DNA of 64,000 nucleotides, taken from positions 69,363,354 through 69,427,353 of the forward strand of contig CM067322.1 in assembly GCA_034231615.1 (NCBI GenBank). Reading direction: 5' to 3'. This document shows positions 48,101 through 60,008 of the stretch, piece after piece. The notes under the pieces are model-generated. The model saw nothing but the letters and a program-made list of their open reading frames with translations, was not told the DNA's origin and searched no databases. The translations under genes were made by a program, and so were the position numbers. Each line of letters opens with the position of its first letter. Within the stretch, counting starts at the first letter, position 1. The stretch comes from Meghimatium bilineatum. Taxonomy: Eukaryota; Mollusca; Gastropoda; Stylommatophora; Philomycidae.

Positions 48101-51100
48101 TATTGATGAGTAAAGGTCGACTATGAATGCATGCCTATCAATCCAGCAAGAGTATGAGTGGAGTAGGACATTTCAAACCCGCATGAGTTCTGTGACAGAC
48201 TGTTCATGATCAGTCAGGCACATCGAGCAGTGATCCAGAGTCATTTACAGTCATTAAACACCTCATATTGGAAAGCTATCCATCGACTACGAGTGACATT
48301 GCCTCACATCTGGACATCAAAGTACATCATACAACACCACCCATGATGTGCTACAGTTCCACAAAGTATCTGCAAGGTGAGTGTCATGGGAGATTACCAC
48401 AGAATCAAAACAATGCAGCTTTGATACATGTCAATAACTTTTATGGCATTTTGAAAAAGAGGGTGGTTTCTTGTCATGAATTGTCCCATTGAGGCCAGCC
48501 ATCAGAGGCTAGAAACTAAGTCTAGCCAGGTCTTCTTAACAGTATACGAAAGGTCGGGTGACAACCACTAGTAGTCCCCAGCCTAACCACCATGCTACAT
48601 TATTGAAGATGATATGACTGTATAGTGAGGCTTTTTTAAATGAAAACCCCACCAGCATTCTATCTTTACAGTTATATGTTTTTTATGTCGTAATGTCCTG
48701 TTGTCAATCATTCTCCCTGGAGTAGAGCGCAATCAAACTGTAGAACTGCACTCCGTAACACAACCTAGGTCCTGTGACCCGGACTGCCAAGATTTCATGG
48801 GTTTGATGTAGTATGTTGATTTGATACTAAGAAACCAATTGGAGGAAGGGGAAACCTGAGTTGAAACATTTCAATCCAAGACGTGACGATCCTACATGTC
48901 TTTCCAAATTTGGCAGACATGGTACACGTTTTGTGTGCCAGTAGACTATAGGCGTGAAGAAGCACACATCAGATCCACTACCAATAGATAGAAGTCTGGG
49001 AAGAGTCAAGTCAAAGCAGCATCATGCCAGCTGGAAAAAGATGTTCCTGGTCCCAGGTCCTATTTTGTTGGAACAGTCCTCTGGGTTTGAAAACAAGCTC
49101 CAGAAACAAAACCCCAACATGAAAGTGCCTAAACAGAAAATATCATGTGAGCTCGTACATCATCTCATAAAAGGTCAGCGCCAGGCAGCCCCTCCCCCTG
49201 GTCACTGTGAGCGAAAAATCAGCTATGAGGGGCACACTTAAAATACTACAACTGAACATATCTGGACCTTGGAACTGAGTAAAACACTACACAAACATGA
49301 TACCCATATCGCACTACTGCTGAAAACACTATTAGCAAGGAAAGAACACTCACCTAAAAACCAGGCTACACCATACACAAATGTAAATGTCAGAAGTGTT
49401 GAGGCATTTCATCACTCATAAGAAATTACATGCAAGAAGTCATAAACATGAAAAACAATGGAAACGATATGCAAGAAATAAATATATGGTACCAAGGCCT
49501 ACGTTATACTTTGTTTAATACATACTACCCACCCAACTGAAAGAAACAAATAGACATTAGCACCACAGATGCCAAGAGAACTATCATTGCAGGAGATTTA
49601 ATGCACACACCTGCCACAGGATACAAGGACAGAAACATCATGGGAAACAACATAGAGGAACTATGCAATACCAGCAACCCAATAATATTACAAAATTACT
49701 CATCCATACTCAAGATTACTCCTCCATAAAGCCAGTGGATCAACATTCAGACCTGAAAGTACCATCATATCTGCAGAACTACAAAATGACTGTACTCTGA
49801 GAGTCTTTGGTGACATAGGAAGTGACCACCACCCAATTCTTCTCAAAATACTTCTATGGAAGAGATTGGCAATGGCATATTGTAAAATAACACGTTTGAA
49901 AAACATATGGAAAAACAACAGAAGAGAAACAAAACTGCTAATGTTAAGAACGCTTATTTTTTCGGTTGCAACATACGGCTGTGAAACATGGACCCTAAGT
50001 AAAACAGCAGCAAAGACGATCAACGCATTTGAGATGAAATGCTACAGATAGTTACTTAGAATATCATGGAAGAAAGGAAAGAGAAACTCTGACATTATAA
50101 ACACATTGAAGATGCCAGAGTGTTGGTAATTAAACACAATAGCAAAAAAGAAAACTACACCTGTTTGGTCATATAATGAGACACAAATGTTTAGAAAGAC
50201 AAAACCTGGGTGGAGAAGAAAGGGCAGACCAAGTAGATGATGGACCGACAACATTAAAGATAACACGAATACGTCGTTGGAAAATGCAAGCCACATGGCT
50301 CAAGACAGATAAAGGTTCAGGGAGTTCATTGGGAAGACAACGTTCTGGAGAGAATACGTAACATGACATGACATATACAAGGCGCATAACGGTGGCACAA
50401 CGTAATCACGCTCCTGGCGGAAATCGCACGGATATCCGTGATGGTTACAATGGAGCGAATGCAAAACAAACAAACAAACAAACATGACATGACATAGGCT
50501 GTTAAAACTGTGTATCATGCAATGTGTGTGTGAATAGTGATACAGAAGCTTAGTAGTAGTTGATGATGTGATAAATCACAATAAAAAGCATTGCATAATT
50601 TCAAATATTAATTATGATAATAATGCATGTTTTATCAACAAGATACAGACTTGATTAAGGAAAGAAGAACTATGGAAAAATAAAATCAGTGATTGTAATA
50701 ACTAATAGAAAAGGATGGATGCACAAGAACATCAAAAGAATCAACAGTACAGAAAATAGGAACATGTTTAGAAGAATGCTTTATCTTTAATACTGTTAGC
50801 ATACACAGACATTCATGCAAACAGCAAACATGAGACTGAGAAACTTACAAGTGGAGAGTCAAGTTGTTCTTGCAAATGTCGCAACTTGTCTAGGGTTGGT
50901 GGGCACACAAATATTATGTATGGTTTTAAATCAGCAACACGAATTACTTTCATAGTCTGAAAAAAAAAAGTATCAGTTTAAATAGCAATTATATATTTAT
51001 ACGCAAACATGCATGCATATTTGGAAACTAAAATTCAAGGTAAGAGGCAAGGATTTTAAATGATGACTATTTAATCTATAGATATGCTCAGCAAAGTGTA

Positions 51101-54100
51101 GAGTGTGTACACAAAAAATGTTTCACTTATATTGGTTATTGAACTAACCCATGTCATAGGTACTCAGTGTTTTACTGAAGATGTCAACGGGAATGCATGT
51201 TGATGGTTTCTGTGACTTATTAGTTTTAACATAGTTTTCTCTTTTTCAGGTATCCAGTCCAACTTGTGAAATGTTTCATTTTAAGTTCTTCAAAATATTC
51301 CAGTATTGATATGTCATCAATTGCCTTGTATTATCATCTTCATCAGGTGCTATCTCTGCATTGAAGATTGGCTGTAACGTACCTTCAATATCTTCTGTCT
51401 TTGACCTTGTTAGTGCATTCTAACTGTATTCTGTCCATCTTTTGATGTTTCATTCCACTTTTATTTCTGTCTATCTCCTGCTCTACCTTGAAGCATGTTC
51501 ACCAACAAAGTTTCACACATTTTAATATGTTCAAAATATTTAATTTGTTTGATTTTTATTTCCTTTAATAGTTTTTTTTTCATATGCAGTGTTGTCAGAA
51601 CCTCTTTGTTTTATTCTCTTTTCATTAAGTTATCTATATTCTTATACTTGTATATATACATATCTAAAAGGCATCAATTATGTGTAATAGGTGTGTATTC
51701 ATTGTCCATGTTTCTGAGCTATACATTAACTCTTAATATACTGCCTAAAAGACAAATAGTTGCCTTATTCTGATTAATCTTTCTAAAAAAAAGATGATTG
51801 AAGACTGGTAGACAATGCGAAGAAAGTCTTTTCCAAAAGCGTTCATAAACGTACAGTAGTATTTCGTCCAATCACAATATTCTAAAAGTCTTGCCACGTG
51901 ACTATGGTCAGTCATTTTGTGATATTAGTTTAGGAGCAAATGAAAAATCGTAAGTTTATTGGTTTACCTTTGATTGGCAAAGACTGCAAAACTTTCAAAG
52001 TCAAGCATGTCAACTCATTCAAATCATCACAGAACTTTTATTTGCACATAAAAACATTTGAAACTTTCCAAATGGTTGCAAAAATGGATATACTTTACAA
52101 AATAGTCTACTTTAGCTGATAGCCACATGTCGCTGAGTCTGTAAGTATTTTTAAATAATTTAGGCCTATTGTTTTATTTTTGAGTCTTAAGATCATTAGG
52201 TCTATGTTTTATTTTGTAATGTACTACTTATTTCTGCTCTTCAAACAAGACAATATACATACAGGAAATGTCATTAAGTTTTGCACATTTTGATGCATAG
52301 TACATCACTGGAGGTTTAAAATAAAATATTTCACAAATACTAAATGTAACCCTTAAAATGTAAGCTTTCTTGCAAATTCTTCAACTCATGTCAACAAACA
52401 CTGAAATCATCACAGAATGTTTATTTGTACATAGAAACATTTGAAACTATTCAAATAGTTGCAAAAATATATATATATACTATACAAAACAGCCAACTTT
52501 AGATGCTAGAGTAATACTTCGGACATTATAATAATATCTTTGAATTCTAGCTGTTATGTTTTATCAGACACTTTCATTTAATATACTATGTATTTCCGCT
52601 CTTCAAACATGACAACAGACACATATTCTGAAAATAACACTCATTTCTGCACATTTTTATGTATAGTACATTACTGTAGGTTTAAAATTAAATAAAATAA
52701 TGTACAAAGACAAAATGTAAAAACGCTTTTAATTTTGCTGCTTAGAATGAGTGTGCAAAAATGTCAGTTTAGTCCACTTATACAAGTTAATGTAGAATTG
52801 ATGTAGCATTTTGCCGAGGATAGTTTGAAATGGTATGATAAAATGACTAACCAATGAGTAACTTTTGCAATGAATTAAACAAGCAACAGTAGAGAAGGAA
52901 CTAAAAAAAAATAGCCACTGGTTATGGATTAGGGAGATATAAATACAGTATAAAGTAAAATATAAAGTATTGTCAGACATTCATTCTTCTGGAACCCACA
53001 GTGAAAAGTGAAAGACCAAAATATAGCTGGATTAAAATTAGATTAGTGCTTTTCAACCTAAAGGTCATGACAGAAAGGGTTTTCTGTAGGGTCACCAGCT
53101 GAAGTAATAAAAAATAATATGAATTCATTTTGATTTTATCTCCATTTGCTTTTACATATCTCTATGAGAGTGGAGGAAACCCTTTCAGGTCATTCCATAT
53201 CTTACTCATCTCTCCTATATCTTTTTCTTACTGTTCATGATTCATTCATATATTTCTGATTTTTACTTTCTATGGGTTGAGATAGCTAACTTTATGCTTA
53301 TACAGAGTGTTTGTAAAGTCTCACTTCACTTTGTACGTAGAACAAATTAGAAAACCACGTAACCAGAGAATGCGAAAAAAAGTCATATAGCTACAATATA
53401 GTATACAATATGCTATGGTCCAGCGCTGTTTTGGGGAAGCTGGAAAGTGCCATTCTATTTTGCGTGCAAAGAATTACTCCAGCAGAAACAGCCATTCACT
53501 GCATATTGCTTCATGATGGACTGTGGAGCACATTTTGTGATGACGTGATGTATGTTGTTTTTCAAATGTTTTCTTAATACAAAGTGTTGTGAGACTTTAC
53601 ATATACAGAAAATACAAACACTCTGTATACGTTTTTCCCCTGGAAGACTGTAATATGTAGAGCATTGCTAATTACCAGGTGCATGCGATGACGATGTGCC
53701 AATGTGTATACTAAATGATACATATATAACTTCACACATATGTGGGATATTATAAGTTAAGGTGACCAAGTTTATCTTGGCAAATTTCAAGAGGAATGTT
53801 AATAATTAATGTCTGCTTTTGACTTGAAAAACAAAACTGGCTCTGAAACTATCAAAATGTTGCAATCAGCTTTTAGAGAGCACAGTCTAAGTAGATCTAC
53901 AATATTTGAGTAGTGTTCTCATTTCAAAAGTGAATGCAAATTCTTCAAAGAAAACCCAGTCAAGACTTAACAGCTCCAAGTTCAATGCCGTGAATACATC
54001 CCTAGAGGACAAAGTGCCAATGTAGCATTCTACAACATAATCCTGTAACGTCTCCACAATGCTCTGAGCAGACATCAATCTAAGAAATACTGCACACGAA

Positions 54101-57100
54101 ATTGGGTTACGCATCATAGCAGTGTTCCTGCAGATAGGTCTGTCGCCAGGAAAATTTCTGTGTGTAGACAAAACACAATATTCTATTACTCCCACAACCT
54201 ACCTGATCTTGCTGTAGGTGACTTTTTCTTGTTCCTGCTGAAGATGCAGGTCATACATTTGATGACACTGAGGAAATTCAAGCTATTGCTTCAAAAAAAT
54301 GGAGGGAATTTCCAAAAAGTGTTGTAATAAGTGTATACAATCACAAGGAGGATGTTGTGAAGGAGATAGAAACAACTAGTCTGTAAGTATAATAATTTTC
54401 CTAAAAAATCAATCCTGAAACTCATTGAAAAGCCCACATGTATTACTATGAGACATGTTATAGCATAAAAGTGATTAATGGATATTTGATGCAGAAACAG
54501 AAAATATGAAAGGTGAATACTTTCTGTTTCGTTTTATGAGATAAAAAAACAACCAAAAAAATGAAATATCGATGTTAATAAATAATAATGTTAAGAATCC
54601 CTAATACCTCAGGTTGTATTTTGAGTAAACACACTTTTCCTTGTGCTATGATATGTCTGATTGCATCGAATGATGTGCCATACAGATGTTTCTGATGATC
54701 TCCAAATTCCACAAATTGATTTTGCTGAGTCATCATATTGAATTCCTCACGAGAGATATGATGATATGAATTGCCATGTACTTCATTTCCTTCAGCAGGT
54801 CGAGTTGTGTCTGAAACGAGAATATTATAATTCAAATAATTGCTAGGGTCACAATAATGTCATACATTTCATATGCTGGAGCTGCATGTGGTGGAAGGTC
54901 TCACAAACCACCATACAACAGTAGACTCCTAGTAGATGACATATATATAAGACTTTCCTTTTTTGGAAACCCCATAAGTAATTTATCTTTACAACTTTAT
55001 TATCCCCTCTGTATAGTAAGCTCTTTCTCACAGCAATGCAAAAATCTGACAGTTAAAATCTTCTGGGTATGAAATAAAGCTCTGAAGAAGAAACAAAAGC
55101 ACACACACTTTGCACAAAAGAATACAAGTGCTATATTGATTGTAAATCCTTTGGTTTAAATCCTACCTGCTACCTTCTAATTTGTATTCAATAACTCCTC
55201 GATGTCTCTTAATTATATTATTCATTTGTGCTTGTTAGAGGTTAAATGAAGCAATTGGGTGGAGCAGCTTGTTTTTCTTCCTTCTATTATGATTGAATGA
55301 GCTGTCAGCTAGAACAGTGTACTTCATGTATGCTCATCTTCTTCAGCATTCATTCTCCTACTCCCACTGGATCTCTCTTGTAGCAGGACAATGATCCTAC
55401 TAGATTTCCAGTGGGATGTAGTACAGAGAATGGAAATACATTGTGCCGCCGTTTTATTTGAACATATTGCCTGGCACATCCATTTTCGGCAGTGCGTACG
55501 TTCAAAAGGTTAAACAAATATGTGGAGTAGTCCAGGCTAAGTATGCATATCTCCTAGGTAACAAATAAGATTATTAGAGCTAGATATCCAAAACTGTGAC
55601 TACTATGTTTTTTTTTCCATAAAATAAAAAAACCTTGAAAGAGCCCTCACAGTTAAGGTCCATGATGAAGCTTATGATTATCATTCAACTGAAGTCATAT
55701 TACTGGAGATTTCTATGTTGAATATGATTTGGAAAATGAAGATCAGTATTAAAGTAAAGATCAATCTTTCTAGATTGTTAGTGCTAAGTATACTTTTATA
55801 CAGTTGTGAAAGCTGGGCACTTAATGCAGACATGGAGAGAAGAATTCATACTTTTCAATGTAAGTGCTATGGTGATTTGTTAAAAATTAGTTATATAATG
55901 ATAATGATGATTAGTTATATAAAAATAAGTTATATATTATATAATTATATGGATGGTATAAACTTTTTTGAACATGTAATGAGACACGACTCACTTTCTA
56001 AATTTATTTTACAAGGACAGTCGAGCATGGAAGGATAGAAGTCAGATTAAAAAAATACTAGATTGACAATATCAAGAAATTGTCTGGGAATGATTTTTCT
56101 ACAATTCTTCAAATGGTTGAGGACAGAGGTTTTTGGAGGTATTTTTGTGCAGATGTCTCCAGTTTGGCAGCTCTTTGACCCTGACAGGTTATGGATCTTA
56201 TTATTATATTAAAAAAAACATGAAAGCAAGAGTTTATATGCATTTAAATGAAACACATGAAAAGAAAGAGCAATGAGCAGGAGAAACAGGAGAATATCAA
56301 CCTGATAAGTTGATATCTCATTACATAATGGAAGGAGACAAATCCATAGCTGTCAACTTATTTTTCCATAAAACCGCATTTTTAACAAGTTATTTCCGTA
56401 TTTCAATAAAAATGTCCATATTTAGCACCCATAGCCCTTTTTTTTTTATGGCCCACCAATATGTGTGTGCAAGAAAAAAACGTCAGAATTAGTAATATTT
56501 GCTGAAATTAAACACCAAAAGACCATTCTAAAAATTATTTTTTGGTCTCCAAAACTGTATCAATATGGAAAATCTGTGCTAGTTGACACCTATGCAAATC
56601 AGCTTAGAAATTTGTGAAGACAATTATCTGTAGGCTTCTGTTCCGTAAGACACAAGAAGGACTAAAGAAGCAAAATAAGACAACTACTGCAAAGTCTAAG
56701 ATTACAAATGAAATTCAGTTATGTGGAACTACTCATATATTTTTATTCTATCAGAGGTGACTGTAAAGAGATCCCAACCTGCACAGAGTATGGTAACAGT
56801 CAGGACAAGCAAACTTAAATGTTCAGACTTAGATCATCTTAGTAATCCTTAAAGTCAACATTGTACAGCAAATATTGTTATAAAGGCTACTAAAATAATA
56901 CTAAAACTGCTGCATGAAGAAGGTCTGAAGGTCTCACTATTGGTTGATTAACCATTATGCTAGAGTAAACTGTGTAGATGACATGTCAATAAGAGTAAAC
57001 TGTGTAGATGACATGTCAATAAGAGTAAACTGTGTAGATGACATGTCAATAAGAGTAAACTGTGTAGATGACATGTCAATAAGAGTAAACTGTGTAGATG

Positions 57101-59922
57101 ACATGTCAATAAGAGTAAACTGTGTAGATGACATGTCAATAAGAGTAAACTGTGTAGATGACATGTCAATATGGTCAGTTTTCTTCTTTTAAAAGCCCCA
57201 CATAAATTCACATAATGCTGGAGGGAAACCAGATGAGTTCCAGCCCTGATCATGTTTCTAAATGTCAATGTGCACATGTTGTCCCAGCTATGAACAGATG
57301 GTGCATGGGATGTGGTGAAAAGAAATCCTATGCTAGATGTGACAATTCTCTGGGGAGGGTTCAGGATCAGGCAAACATTTCAATTCTACATAATTAGAGA
57401 CCCTTTTGTGAATTAGGAGAAAAGCTGGGTTGCTATAGACACCTGACATGAAAGGATACTTGGAAGGGAAACTGAAGCTTAAGACTTAACTCTGCATATT
57501 GTATAAGGGTTGAAAAGTCACAAAACCTCTAGAATGTACCCCCTCTGAGTGGGAGACCTCTCAAGATATTGAACACTGCTGAGAGTTGAAGTCTTCTGAG
57601 TTTGAAATAATGCTCATGAGAAATCATTGTATTGAACTAAGGGCTAATTGCTTGTAATTCCTGGGGGATCAAAACAACAGTACTACATTCAATAAATTTC
57701 CTTTGTTTTGATTCTCGGGATGTGAGCAATATAATTCTTGTCTTCTTTCGAGGAAATGCTAGGTTTTTCTAGAGCTATATTTCATACCTAGAAGACCCCA
57801 ATTCTCAGCAGTGTGCAATATCTTCAGAAGTCTCCTACTCAGAGGGGGTAAATTCTATTTGTTTTGTGACTTTTCATCCTATATGCAACATGCAGTTAGA
57901 GCTCAGCTTCCCTGTCAGGTATCCTTTCCTGTCAGGTGTCCATGGCAACCCAGCTTTACTTCATGGTCACTGGGATGGATGGGGCAGCCAGCTATGCATT
58001 TGTCATCATCAAAGGAGAGCTCTTAATGTGCAATGCTTTGACAAGATTCCTCTTACTCAGAGACAGCAAAAACTGTACAAATGTTTCCATAAAAGGAAAA
58101 CCTCACAATATAGCTATTTCATCTATTAGGATTTGCTATTGTAGGTTGGTTGATTTGGTAGGCCAATGCTGAAATCTTTGGACCTTCCGCATGCCTAAGT
58201 TTAAAACAGAAACCCTATTTGTGAAATGGTGATAAATTGAACCCACAATGACAGGTACTTACGAGGCACAGGAGTACCAAATCTGTCAGGATCTGAATCA
58301 AGCAGTTTTTGCTGCAATTCATTACGTCCAACATTGGATGGTCCAACCAAAACTATTGGTCGTTTACGATTGGGTTGAGGATAGTACCTGGCGATTTCTT
58401 CATAAGTAAGGATCTCCTCACTGTCTGTGATAAATATTAACATTTATACATATCTCCTGTAATCAACCAAATAAAACATCTTACAAAATTAGAAAATGAA
58501 AGCACACACCATTACTGACTTTGCCAGATCTGTAAAACTAGATTATTCATTTATAATTTTGAACACAGTTGTGAGAGAAAATGTAGGTTTTGTTTTTTAA
58601 ACACGAGCTTGCAGTAGTTAAAAATTTAGTAACTAGTCTAAATAGTGATCAGATCATCATTGCACACAGTATATGTCCATAGGTGTTCCGATCTCCCCTT
58701 GAGTATATCTACAATTATATGACTAAAATTTCAATCCCCTGTTGGTTGACAAACATACTGTTAAGCTCACAATGATGCTTATTTCTGGCAATGTCCCATT
58801 TCAAACCCAGCTCCTTCATTCTGGACACTGAAAAGGAATCAATCACCCTCATAATTTCATTTGTCCATGCTGTTTTTGATAAGGAGTTCACTATAACAGC
58901 TGATTTCATAATTCTACTGCTCAATACAGTGGCAGAACTCACCAGTCCATCTGCTCTCACATTGGCTAAAACATGCAAAGGATCAGGCATGAAAATGAAT
59001 GTGACTCCTACCATCTTTGACCTCCACACAGCCTCAAACTACTGATCATGAACACAGACTGCTTGTATTTTTCTGATGATGATCCTCTATTCACTGATAA
59101 TGTGCATATGAGTTGCGTATTCTGTGTCCCCATCCAAATCAAGGCCTTGGTCACTGCCATAATAATGCTGCTTTATAGTGACAGTGAATGCTGCATTCTT
59201 CATCCTGATGGTATTCTCTATGAAGTCTCAAGTACTATGCACATGTCTAACAGCTGAACAATATATATATAATAAGACCCATAACCCATCGGGGTAGAAG
59301 GGTTGCCACACTGGAGACATCAGCATAAAAAGATATCCAAACATCATAATCCTCAGTCATTAAAAGGAGTATAGACAAATCTCACCCTGACATTTCTTGA
59401 TGTTATCAATCCAGGATTTTCTGTGTTCTCCTCTTCTTCTTCCACCCTTGACTTCTTCATACAAAATAATCTTAGAAAGTGAGTCATGTCTTGCTACATG
59501 TCCAATCCAAACAGGTTTATGCCATTTCACCACTGCCAAAATAGGTTCTTGATAATCTGCAAGTTTGTTTATTTGCAGCCAGACTAATTAATTTGTCTTG
59601 TGTTCAATATAGCCAATTCGCAACAAATATCTGCAGCACTAGTTTTCTAAAGCCTGAATCCTTCTTTCTGTGTCTGCATTGAGTGTCCAACTTTCACATT
59701 CCTATAAAAGTACACGTAGTACTAGTGAACTGAATAGGTTGATCTTTACTGTAATACTGATATATATTCCACCAAAGATGAATGTGTCGGATCATTGACG
59801 CAAATAAAATGGCGACACAACGCCTTTCCATTCTCTGGACTACATCCTGCTGGAAATCTAATAGGACCATGGTCCTGTTACATGGGAGATCCAGTGGGAG
59901 TTTGAGAATGAACGATGAAGAA

Positions 59923-60008
<86 letters not shown>

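Noticed and set aside
54195..54380. Nested host gene on the + strand ([20 protein letters not shown])
   Set aside because: It follows [10 protein letters not shown] in a neighbouring frame and [11 protein letters not shown] upstream, so it reads better as a broken mariner transposase.
56962..57171. CRISPR-like array
   Set aside because: The repeats are contiguous with no spacers, and the window is eukaryotic.
56944..57277. Long repetitive open frames ([10 protein letters not shown] repeats and antisense)
   Set aside because: Produced by a 30-bp perfect tandem repeat in an intron; frames are open on both strands because 30 is divisible by three.
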